From Fremontodendron californicum (taxonomy: Eukaryota; Streptophyta; Magnoliopsida; Malvales; Malvaceae), in contig JAULJL010000010.1 of NCBI GenBank assembly GCA_030761205.1, positions 31,634,022-31,698,021 of the forward strand: a DNA stretch of 64,000 nt. The letters run 5' to 3'. Below, in pieces: positions 11,593 through 22,278 of the stretch. The stretch's first letter is position 1. The number at the start of each line of letters is the position of its first letter. The position numbers and the translations under genes were made by a program. The notes under the pieces are model-generated. The model saw only the letters and a list, made by a program, of their open reading frames with translations, made no database searches and had not been told where the DNA came from.

Positions 11593-14325
11593 ATGAGCAA
11601 TAGAGTGATCGCATTGGTCTACTATAATGGCCAAATTCATAATACTGACGAAGGTGCTACCTTTGATTGTGAACGTCCAAAAAGTTTTCGTGTTGAAGAC
11701 GACGTCACATTAGAGGAACTGAAGCTGCAAATTCATACAAAAATTAAAGCTGGAACTAGAAAAAGAGTTTCAGAGGTTAAGTACAGGCATCCTCTTTCTA
11801 TTGGTGAAGGATGTGTCCGATATAGAACATTTCCACTTGAAGATGATGATGATGTCAGATGCATGTTTTATGCTCATGAGACATTTGCAAATGTTGGTGT
11901 CCTTGAGTTATATGCTGACATAGATGATGTTGACGATGATTGCGGCCCTTCAAATGTTCGCACAACAGAAAACTTTCCCATAGAAGATTATGATTCTGGG
12001 TCGTTCTATGTTCACACTACATACGACGTTCCCACAGAAGAAGTCGTGCCCTTATCTCAAGCTACAACTTTTCAGACTTCATTAGTCTCACAAACCCTAA
12101 TTCCTACTACCCTCGAAGATGAGCCAGCTGGTGTTGATCCTGTTCGTCCACGTGGAGTCCATGGTGAAGATGTTGGTGAATTTAGTGAGCAAGAAAAGGA
12201 TGCTGAATTCGCAAGTGATGACAATACTGATTCTGACCCAGACGTCGTCCCTGCTGAGATCAACACTCATGGAGATATCAACACTCATCGAGATATTCCC
12301 CCATATCAGGCTGCATCCCATATGCATACACTGGATCTGGAGGCAATGCATGTGCCGGAATTTCCAGAGTATGTTCATACATTAGCTACGCCTCTGACAT
12401 TTGATCCATCTGCACTTGATCTGTGTGTTGGGTTACAATTCCCAACGAAAGAGGCTGTGCTTTCAGCTATCAAGCACTATAACATCAAAAACTCTGTAGA
12501 TTACAGAGTAATTGAATCTGAGCCGACGAAATATTATGCCAAGTGCTTAATGTATGGGAATGGGTGTAATTGGAGAATAAGGGCAACTTTTATGAAGAAG
12601 AAACATCTATGGGAGATTAGAAAATATGAAGGGCCTCATACTTGCACATCGGCGAGGATTTCACAAGATCATTGCAAGTTAGATTGTAACATGATCTGCT
12701 CATGCATTTTGTCATTGGTCCAAGCAAATCCGGAGATTTCCGTTTCAGTTTTGATCGCTGAGATGCGAATCCGGTATGGATACATCACCTCCTACAAGAA
12801 AACATGGCAAGCAAAGCAAAAGGCAATTGTTCGAGTATTTGGCGATTGGGAAAGATCGTACAATGAGCTACCTAAATGGTTAGGTGCAATGCAACATTTC
12901 GTGCCTGGTACAATTGTGGAATTGCAAACGATACCTGCATATCACGGTGATCGATTGGTCCAAGGTAAGAGAATATTCCATCGACTATTTTGGACATTTA
13001 AGTCGTGCATTGAAGGGTATCCGTATTGTAAACCAATTGTGCAAATAGACGGTACTTTCTTATATGGAAAATACAAAGGCACATTATTGTTAGCTATTGC
13101 ACAAGATGGCAATCGAAACATACTGCCAATTGCCTTTGCCATTGTGGAGGGTGAGACAACAGAGGCTTGGTCATTCTTTCTCAGTAACTTGCGCAGACAC
13201 GTGACAAAACAGCCTGGCATTTGCTTGCTGTCTGATCGACATGAAGCCATCAAAGCTGCGATTAGACGCAATGGTGGATGGAATCCTCCACATGCATATT
13301 CAGTGTACTGCATTCGACACATTGCAGCGAACTTTATGAAAAATTTAACAATAAGGAATTGCGTCGACAAATTATTAACATGGGTATGGAATCAAATCAT
13401 AGTTATTTTATCTCTTATATTTCGTTTAGCATATAAAATAATATTGAAATTCAAAAGTTTTTTGTTTTTAAATTTATTAGGATACGAGTTGAGGCGACCG
13501 AATTTTCATTTCATGTATGACAATCTTCGTGGAGAAAATGCAGAGGCGGCTAACTGGCTTGATAGGATCCCCAAGGAGAAGTGGGCGCAGTCATATGATC
13601 AAGGAAGGCGTTATGGCCATATGACAACCAACCTAGCTGAATCTATCAATTCGGTGTTGAAGGGAACGCGTCATCTTCCCATTACTGCTTTAGTGCAATC
13701 AACATATTATAGGTTGGCTGCACTTTTTGTTAAGATGGGGAACAAACAAATTGCCATGATGGAGGGAGGGCACACATATTGTGAAACAGTCACACAAGCT
13801 ATGCAAGAAAATCGCACGAAAGCTAACTCCCACATTGTTCGTAATTTTACGTGAGCAAATCAATCTTTTCTGGTTGAAGAGTTAGTTGCTCCACAAGAGG
13901 GTGTTTCTGCAATGAACTACAAAGTCAACCTCAGTGACATGTGGTGTGATTGTGGAAAGTTTCAAGCACAAAGGTTCCCTTGTTCACATGTAGTTGCTGC
14001 CTGTGCACATGTCCATGTAGATTGCATGCAATATGTGGACAAAGTCTATAAACTGGAAAATATATTGAATGTTTATAGACATGAGTTCGAAGCTGTTGGA
14101 AATGAAGGTTACTGGCCTCAATATGATGGTCCAGAAGTGTGTCCCAATCAAGAAATGCGGAAAAATCCACATGGTCGGCCAAAATCAAGTCGTATTCGTA
14201 ATGAAATGGAACTCAGAGAGAAAGGCCAACCAAAACGTTGTGGATTATGCAGAAACGGAGGTCATAATCGTCGAAATTGTCCGCAACGATTTGGCACATT
14301 GGGGGAGACTTCGCATCAACAATAA
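11593..14325 (+). pseudogene. mudrA: MuDR-family transposase gene, frameshifted and with an in-frame stop
   Basis: Would cut and join MULE ends. Order of parts: a plant-MULE N-terminal domain (11600-11930); an acidic linker; a MuDR DNA-binding domain (about 12430-12680, C-x-W-R pattern); the MULE DDE domain (about 13000-13330, with VQIDGTF, LLSDRHEA and YCIRHIAANF); a SWIM zinc finger CDCGKF...CSH (about 13943-13995); and a CCHC knuckle CGLCRNGGHNRRNCP (14240-14283). ATG at 11593 is preferred to the codon at 11581. Two defects are seen. One base appears missing in the A run at 13339-13343, because the family reading resumes one frame over until a likely 97-bp intron (13384-13480). TGA at 13852-13854 interrupts the same frame that continues to 14325. 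Read unspliced, the intron happens to cancel the frame change. Confidence 0.88.
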
Positions 14326-14373
14326 ATGAATTACATGTTTTTCTCAACTTATCATGTACTTTGGATTATAAGG

Positions 14374-15052
14374 GAAAATGTAATGCAAGTTTTTTTTGTT
14401 TGTTTTTTGTTTTTATCTAATACAAATCAATTAACAAAATTTAAAAAAATTTGTTCATAAATTTTAAATAATAAAATTTACCTTACGATTTTTTTTTTAA
14501 TTATAAAAAAATTATTTTAATTTAATTTATAAATTTTAAAATTAAAAAACAAAACTTACAAAATTTTAAAATTTAAACAAAACTTACAAATATAATTTTT
14601 GATATACAAATTTAAGAAGAAATATTATTTTGTTTTTTTAATTTTTATAAGAAATAAAATTTTCCATATTTAAATTTAATAAGAAACTTAATTTAATTTA
14701 TAATTTTTAAATTTAAAAAATAAAATTTACAAATTAAAAAAAATTAAAAAAAATTAAAATTTGTTGATTAATTAAAAAAAAAAATTACATGAAGGGAAAT
14801 CGCCACCCCATGGCGATTTCCCTTCATTCTTTTTACAAATTTGGTTAAAAATATCAAGGGAAATCGTCACCCCCATGGCTATTTCCCTTGGTATTTTTAG
14901 CCAAAATCAATATTTTGATGCTGGGAAATCGCCATGGGGGGTGGCCATTTCCCAGCTAATTTTAAAACGAGCGTATTTTGGGAAATAATCTAAAAGCATA
15001 GGTACTTTGGGGTTTATTTATTTTTTTTTGGCTATATTGGTATAAAAAACCC
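14374..15052. repeat. Right terminal inverted repeat of the MULE
   Basis: Reverse complement of 9652-10320, starting only 49 bp after the end of the transposase frame. It carries the same three GGGAAATCGCC/GGCGATTTCCC palindromes at about 14790-14960, with a few substitutions (for example atcgTcaccc and atggCTattt). It ends 204 bp before the ATG of the next gene. Confidence 0.92.
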
Positions 15053-15255
15053 TATTTACGTCTGGACTAAGAAACCGAAAAGGAAAACAAAAAAGAAAAT
15101 ACTGCTTCTCACAAAATCTTTCTCCAAATCATTTTCTTGAACCCCAATTTTTCTCTCATCCCAAAAACCCCAACACCAACAAAAGTAGATCCAAAAGAAA
15201 AAATCCAAATTATTTTTCCCATCATCTAGAAAAGAAGCTGAAGAAATTTCCATCG

Positions 15256-18200
15256 ATGAATACATCTCAGTTCATGGACAAGCAAATAATGGACTTAACA
15301 TCATCTTCTTCATCCTCACCTCCCCAAAATTCCAACAAAGATTTCATCGATCTGATCAATCGCCCGCAAGACGAAGATAATCACAATCAAGGCTCCGGGT
15401 TTAGCGCCGGTAATAACGGGATTAATAACAAGGAAGAGATCTTTCCCGACTACGATTTCCAACCGATCCGACCCGTTTCAACGAGTCTTGATGCCGCTGG
15501 AGTTATTAGTAATCCTAGGTCTTGGAGTTCGATCGATTCTAAAACTAAGGTATATCTTCAACCTTTTTTTTCCTTTTTTTTTTGTTGATTAAAATTTGTG
15601 CGTTTTTCTGGGAATTTGATTTTTGGTTTTATTGTATGTGTTATAGTTTGATCAGTAAATTTTTGGTTATGAACTTAATTTCTTGACGATTTATTTTTTT
15701 AAAAAAATTGTTTTCAATTAGAATTTTTTGCGGTTTACTCAATGAATTGTGGTTTGATTAGTAATTTTGTGGGTCTGAACTTAATTTCTTGATAGTTAAC
15801 TTTATTACTTTTGTGGGTTTTTTAGTATTAAATATTCTTGGGGTTTCTTCAATGCATTATAGTTTAATTAGTAAATTTCGGTTGGTATCAGGTTGATTTC
15901 TTAGTAGTTAAGTTATGAGATTCACTTGTGTTTCTTCTATTGCATTACCGTTTACTTAATTTTTTTTTCCCTTGCTATTGGACAGAATTATGGTTCTCTT
16001 GATTCCCTTGAACCTGCAAAAGTCGTTCCAGAAAAGGATCGAAACGCCTTTGACACCGCGTCAATTTTGGCTGAGATTGATCGAACCATGAAGAAACATA
16101 CTGATAATTTGATGCACATGTTAGAAACTGTAAGTGCCCGACTGACACAGCTGGAGAGTAGAACCCGTCACATTGAGAATTCTGTGGATGATTTGAAAGT
16201 GTCTGTAGGAAACAATCACGGAAGCACCGATAGAAAAATGAGACAGCTTGAAAATATTTTAAAAGAGGTATTTTCTAAAACAATCATCTTCCTTGGTGAT
16301 TTTGTTGTGGCTGCCTTTCGTATATAAAGGTTGAAATAGATGTATATTGTGTATCTCGTGAGCTCAAGTCCAGCGGCTGTGGTTGATAATTTTATGAGTA
16401 GTTCAGACTTCAGATTGTTATTCTTTATGAAAATTGATTTAGTCTCTTTGATCAATGTCTTTAGTTGTTTCACTTCAAAGAAATATTTTTGATAAAATTG
16501 TCAAATACTTGAAATGATTCTTTATATAGGAAATGTTTGATAAGTTTAGTTATAGGAATTAAGCTGACGGATGCTATTAACTTATAGCAGTCAAAGTAGT
16601 AAACCACAGTGGAAGCCATTATATTAAGGATATGAAGTTTTCACACCATCCAAGCACTTGATTTTGTCTTACTATGTTCTTGGTCTGACTAAATTGAAAC
16701 TTGATCAAATTATGTTACTCACTCTGGCAATGTCTTTATCTATTAGCAAAGTGAAGGTATCATATCGAGTTCCCAAAGCCAAGGTAGATTTCTAGCACAC
16801 CTTCATTAAATACTAGGAGTATGTTATTCAACTGTAAAGATATTCTCTTCACTTACAATTACTTGTTAGATTAGAGAGGATTTTTGGCTGATTTTAATGG
16901 CACTTAACAAACTTTCAGTGAGGAATAGTCTTCTAGCACCATGTAAAACTGAGCTGGGTAATCTGTGAAGGTCCTGTTAATGTTATGTTATTCAACTGTA
17001 AAGATATTCTCTTCACTTGTTAGATTACAGAGGATTTTTGGCTGATTTTAATGGCACTTAACAAACTTTCAATGAGGAATAGTCTTCTAGCACTATGTAA
17101 AACTGAGCTGGGTAATCCGTGAAGGTCTTGTTGATGTTTTATAATAAGTTATTTGCAAGAAATATTTGTTGATGTGGCATTGTTAAACTATGTTACTCGG
17201 ACTCGGATGCGAGTGTCGGACACGGGTATGTTCAATTTTTTCCCAAGATTTCAATGTATTTGGAGGGTTCTTGGAGGATCATATCCCCATACTCATGTCC
17301 AGATATGTGTTGGACACAGGTACTTCAAGAAAATTGAAGAGTCGGAGCAACATAGTTGTTAAAGGACAGAATTTTGTCATCTATACTGGGATTTGTTTTA
17401 GATTTCTATTGCTAGCTTATGCATGTTTGCATATTTTGATCACTGGCTTGTGTGTTTTATTTGATGTTTTTTGATCAATCACGTGCAGGTGCAAACAGGG
17501 GTGCATGTTTTAAAAGAAAAGCAAGAGATAATGGAAGCTCAGTTACAGCTTGCAAAGCTTCAGGTGACCAAGGTAGACCAGCCATCAGAAACCCAGAACA
17601 ATGCACATATGGATTCTGTTCCGCAAGCTGCATCTGCTCCTTTTCAATCTCATCAACAGCTTCCTCTTGCTGCCTCTTTTCCTCAATCACTTCCTTCTGT
17701 TCCTCCTCCTCTGCCTCCTACTGTTCCTCCTCAAGCTCTTCCCCACCAGAATCTGCCACCTCCAATTCAGCACTCAAACCAGTTCCCTCAGAGCCAAATT
17801 CCTTCTGTCCCTCAGCGAGACAATTACTATCCACCGCCTGGTCAAACTCAAGAGACTCCAAGTCAGCAATTCCCAATGCCTCCTCCTACTCAGCAGCCAC
17901 AGCCCCCTCCTGGAGCACCACCTCATCAACCATATCAACCAGCACCTCCACCGCAGTATTCTCAACCACCACAGCCCCTTCAACTCCAACTTTCATTAGG
18001 CCCCCATCATGAAGAGGCACCTTATGCCCCTTCTCAGATCTATCCACCAAACCTGCGCCAGCCACCTTCTCAACCACCCAGTGGCCCTCCTTCCTCTCAA
18101 CAGTATTATGGGACCCAACCCCAATTGCATGAGCCACCATCCAGCAGGCCTGGTCCGGGGTTTTCTACTGGATATATCCCGCAATCCGGTCCAAGTGAAC

Positions 18201-18595
18201 CATATGCTTATGGTGGATCAACTTCACCTTATGGTGGATCAACTTCACAATATGGCAGTGGCTCCCCAATGAAAATGCAGCAGCTCCCGTCTTCTCCCAT
18301 GGGACAAAGTGCTGGAAGTGGTTATCCGCAGCTTCCGACTGCTAGGATGTTACCACATGCATTGCCCACCGCATCTGGGGTCGGTGGTGGATCGAGTCCT
18401 TCTGGACCTGGGAACAGGGTTCCCGTTGATGATGTGGTTGACAAAGTGACCAGCATGGGGTTTCCTAGAGATCATGTTAGAGCAACTGTTAGAAAGTTGA
18501 CAGAGAATGGCCAGTCTGTTGACCTCAATGTGGTGTTGGATAAGCTAATGAATGATAGTGACGTACAGCCACCGCGAGGCTGGTTTGGCCGGTAA
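15256..18595 (+). CDS. FLOE1: FLOE1-like DUF1421 prion-like protein
   Basis: Arabidopsis FLOE1 (At4g28300) is a seed protein that condenses on hydration and restrains germination under water stress (published work). Three exons, 15256-15549, 15986-16267 and 17489-18595, all phase 0, encode 560 aa. The order matches FLOE1: a Ser/Asp/Asn-rich start (1-98); a predicted coiled coil (about 115-220, ILAEIDRTMKKH onward, ending in the LKEKQEIMEAQLQLAKLQ segment); a long Gln/Pro/Ser-rich disordered region (about 220-500) with YGGSTSPYGGSTSQYGS repeats; and a C-terminal DUF1421/UBA-like segment from residue 505 (VDDVVDKVTSMGFPRDHV). The MULE target site is 194 bp before the ATG, so the promoter is interrupted or replaced. 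Intron 2 carries a 164-bp duplication and a MITE. The family call is firm; orthology to FLOE1 rather than FLOE2/3 is inferred. Confidence 0.85.
16821..17137 (+). repeat. 164-bp tandem duplication in intron 2 of the FLOE1-like gene
   Basis: ATGTTATTCAACTGTAAAG starts at 16821 and again at 16985. Both copies continue through 'gaggatttttggctg', 'cttctagcac' and 'gagctgggtaat', with few differences and a 10-base deletion in the second copy. Confidence 0.9.
17188..17355 (+). mobile_element. CTATGTT-type MITE, well-preserved copy
   Basis: 168 bp with terminal inverted repeats CTATGTTACTCGGACTC and GAGTCGGAGCAACATAG. It is flanked by a perfect 8-bp target duplication TTGTTAAA (17180-17187 and 17356-17363). 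Eight-base duplications are typical of hAT transposons, although the terminal sequence is not a classic hAT end. It lies in intron 2 of the FLOE1-like gene, about 130 bp before the acceptor. No coding capacity. Confidence 0.88.
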
Positions 18596-20080
18596 CCTGG
18601 TGTCTCCGATTCATGCTGCTGTATAGAGTTGTATCACTTGATTCTCGTTTGAACTTTGTCTGGAGCTTAGGGACTATATTTCACCCCACTTGCTTTCTGG
18701 TTTCTCCTTTTCCCCCCCTCAGTCACTCCTTGCTCTTGTTTCTAAACTTCAAATTGTTTTCTTAGCTTAACCTTGAGTTGTTCAAAATTCTGGTTTGACT
18801 GCCCTGTTTTTTTTTTTCCTTCACATTTGTGCATACTTACAATAATCTGAATTAAATTGTCAAGTTTTCAGTTTGTTGAATTTTATTTTTTTTGGTTGAT
18901 ATATGAATGCTTCTGCCATTTTTAAAAAGTAATATTTAGTACGTTTGAAATTCAAATTTCAGTATTGGTTCATGCAGTCTATCTTAAAAATTGATATCCA
19001 ACAGGTCAGATTTTGAATTTTAGTATTTGCACTCTTAACTTATTTTCAAATTGCAATTTCCTCGTATATATAAAAAAAATAACATTTCGTGGATAGTGGA
19101 GAGTAGGAGTGTAATCGAGTCAAGTTCAAGCAGTAAGAAGCTCGAGCTTGACTCGAAATTCGAGGTTCGAAATTCGGTTTGAGTTCGATCGAGTTTCATT
19201 TTTAAAATCCGAGCTCGATTCAAGATAAAAATTGAATTGTTTGGGCTCGTTTGATTAAACTCATTTATCTAATAAAAAATGAGCTTGATTTTCATATTCG
19301 ACTTCAAACTTGAATATTTGTGCTTGACCTTGAGTTCGAATTGAGATTTTTTCAATATTAATTAAAAATAAAAAATATATTTATTAGAAATAAAAAATTC
19401 GATTAGGCTCATGAGTTACTCGAGTCAAGCATTAGGATACTCGAATTTGGCTCACTCGATAACTCGGGCTACTCGAGCTCGACTCGACAATGATTGAGTC
19501 GAATTTGAGTTTTTTTCGAATCAAACCAGAATAGCTTACGAATATAGGTATTTCGTTTACATTCTAATGCAAAGGAAATTCCGTAGATTGGGAGAGGAAA
19601 TAGCATACAAAAGGAAATAGTACACAAAAAACCTGGGGAACTTTTATTATTTATAAAATTTATTTATTTATTTAAATTTAATGTTAAAATATATTTAAAA
19701 CTATTGATATAAAAATATTTTTAAATATATTAATAATTACTACCGATTTAATAATAAACAAAACTTGTTTAATAATGCTCACATCACATGTTGCTGATGA
19801 ATTAAAAATAATCAAAAATGATTTTATACAAAATTTACTTAAATTTTTCACAAAAACAAGAAAAAAAATATAGTGAGTGTTAAGATTGTAACCTAATAAA
19901 TAATTGAATCGAAAAGATGAAAAAAATTCTATAGACCTATTAATAAAATTTAAAAAGCAATGGGGGCCAAATATAAATATACAGAAAGCAATGGGGCCAA
20001 ATGTAAATATCCCTTTCTTCTCGATTTCGTCTTCAAATAAAATTTTATATTTGTTCTTTCTTTTTTCAGACTCCGTCGTC
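18596..20080. other. Intergenic DNA with a TCGAGTT-rich repeat
   Basis: The first ~250 bp is the likely 3'UTR of the FLOE1-like gene. About 19095-19560 is a low-order repeat of TCGAGCTCGACTCGA-like words on both strands, a common dispersed plant repeat of unclear class. At 19960-20010 a 33-bp unit around GCAATGGGGGCCAAATATAAATAT is duplicated. No gene is seen. Confidence 0.6.
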
Positions 20081-20099
20081 TCGACTCTCTCTCATCCTC

Positions 20100-22278
20100 T
20101 ATAAAAAAAGCTCCTTTTTTTTTTTTTTTAAATTTTTTTCTCACAGCTTCTTCAAACCCTCCAAAATACTATCATAAACCCCTCGATTCTAACTTTCTTA
20201 CGATCCTGCCTCTCCCGCCTTCCCTCTTCTCTCCGACTTAATTCTTTTTTTCTCTCTTCCCGAAATACCCCTCCGTCGCCTATTGAATTACCTTCCCTCT
20301 CATTTCCAAGTCGGGCCGGATTCAATTCGGAATCAAATGATAGCTCCGAAGACATTGCTCCTTCTATTCTTCTAGAATATTCTGTAAGTTTTTTTTTTTT
20401 TTTGCTCACTATTATTTTTTATTGATTTTTTTTTCTGTGAAACCTAGATGATTTATTTATTTATTAATTATCGAATTTCTCTAGCTAATTGGATTTACTC
20501 GGCATTTCTTTAATTTGAACTGTGAAAATCCATAGGTTTAGGAGCTCGATTTATTATATATTTTTAGAAGTTTTTGGGTTAGGTTTTGCTTCTCGTTATT
20601 TTTCTTGATTCTCGACTAAATTTGTCCCTAAGATTTCCGTCGTTTTTAGCTTTATTATAGTTTTAAGTGGAAAATGCGGTTTTAAGCAGTTGGGAGATTG
20701 TTATTGAACTTGTTTCCCTTAGGTAAAATGAGAAATCAGAATTCATGCTCAAGGATCAAAGAAATGAGTTATAGTGAAAATTTGTGGCATTAAATAATCG
20801 ATTTTGAAGCACAAATGCTGTATATTGGGCAATAATATTTGAGTTCGAGCTGACTGTTATTTCCTAGGATTTAGTTTTTATTGTTGTGTGAATGATTGTA
20901 AGTTACTTTTTTTACATTTGCGTGCTTTAGCTTGAGCATGATAGGTGGTTTATTATTTGGTTAAGTTATTGTATATTGATTAGTGGATATGCTTGATTTG
21001 GTATATGCTAATATGATAACCTTGAAGCATGTTGAGCAAAAAAGACGTTTCATAGATGTTTTGCTACTATTTTCTGTAACATTAGTTTGATATGAGTTTG
21101 TGGAGCATGAAAAACTCATCAAAGTTCAAATAGTGTTTTTTTTTTTTTGGTTTTGTTAAATGCATTTGGTTTAACAAGTATGTTCTTTGGTATTTGTGTT
21201 AGTTTTAGTTTTGGGCGATCGAATGACTTGGTTTTATTGAGTATAAGGTCTTCTTTGGAGTTTATACTAGTCATATTCTGTAGAAAATATAACATGAAGA
21301 TCGATCTCCTAAGTTAGTGATGAGATGCTTTTGATTGAGACCAAAGAGTATTGTTAGATGTCAGACATACCAACTTTCCAAAGTCAAACTATAGGTAGTG
21401 GCACAGCTGTGGATCTTTGTGGTTTGTTTCTGTAACATTGGTAGATGGATCTGAAAATTTGAAAAGGCTTCTAATATTGGATATGGGCCTATTGCAACCA
21501 CCCCTTTTGGAAATACAGTTTGTTTGCATTTAACATAATTTTCCTTAATTGACACCTGGGCTAGAAAATGATATTATTGCAATATCTGGAGCCTCATTCA
21601 GAGGCATTGTAAATGCAAGCGACTTGTACAGAGGCTAGTTCATTGGGCTTGCTGCCCAAAGTTGGTTTATGGTTTTTGGGACTGGTTTATATAAGCTTTC
21701 ATTTGGACATGTGGTTGTTATAATAAGTGCATTAAAAGTTGTGTAAAAAATAGATTAATCTGCTTAAGGAACAAACACAATACCAAGGAAGGCAATAGAT
21801 TGATAAGTTGATATGGTTTACTTGTTTATAAATTTAACTTCTGTTCCATAGTGATACATCTCCTTGTTGAACCAGCATTTGGTGCAGTGCATGTTTAGTT
21901 ACATATAGGGACTCGTTAGCGTTGCTACATAATCTCTTGCTTGAGTCCTTCTTAGCTTCAATTCTAATGGTTGTATTATACATAATGTTCTGTTGTCTGT
22001 GATGCTTACTACATTTTTATTTCTTTTGAATGTTGATATGTGTCTTTTACCCTTAGGCATTCCTTTGATGTAAATGTGCTTAACAAGTTAACATCTGCAA
22101 ATTTAATTGCATTGCTTTTTGCATAACGTGCTTTCTTCAACGCCTTAACTCTTTCCCCTATTCTTAGGTTTTCCTTCAAATTGCTTCTCAAGCTGTTTGA
22201 CTGCTGCATTTGGTTAGAGTTTGGAACTCTGCATGCTGTAAAAGAAATCGGATATATTATTTATTTCAAAAGGATCCA
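20100..22278 (+). promoter_or_regulatory. Probable 5'UTR exon and 1.8-kb leader intron of the CCCH/RRM gene
   Basis: A CT-rich stretch with TATAAAA near 20100 is followed by a likely non-coding exon ending at a good donor, TCTG/GTAAGTT written as tctGTAAGTT (20384 onward). The next reasonable acceptor before the ATG at 22279 is TTTGGTTAG at 22209-22217. Long first introns in the leader are common in plant RNA-binding genes. Borders are inferred from splice motifs only. Confidence 0.45.

Larger units (their letters stand above)
9652..15052 (+). mobile_element. Full-length Mutator-like element (MULE)
   Basis: A 5401-bp unit beginning GGGTTTTTTATAC and ending in its complement. It is bounded by a perfect 10-bp direct repeat, TATTTACGTC (9642-9651 and 15053-15062), within the 8-11 bp range typical of Mutator. 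Terminal inverted repeats are about 670 bp each. Inside are a 97-bp tandem array and one MuDR-type transposase gene on the plus strand. No mudrB-like second gene is visible. The intact target duplication and near-identical TIRs suggest a fairly recent insertion, although the transposase gene is damaged. Confidence 0.93.

Noticed and set aside
13912..14325. Separate SWIM zinc-finger gene after the transposase
   Set aside because: It is in the same frame as the transposase, 19 codons after an in-frame TGA, and carries the fingers that MuDR transposases have at their C-terminus.
17452..18272. Several open frames on both strands over the last FLOE1-like exon
   Set aside because: The Pro/Gln/Ser codon bias keeps other frames open. 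Only the frame of 17489-18595 joins exons 1 and 2 in phase and ends in DUF1421.
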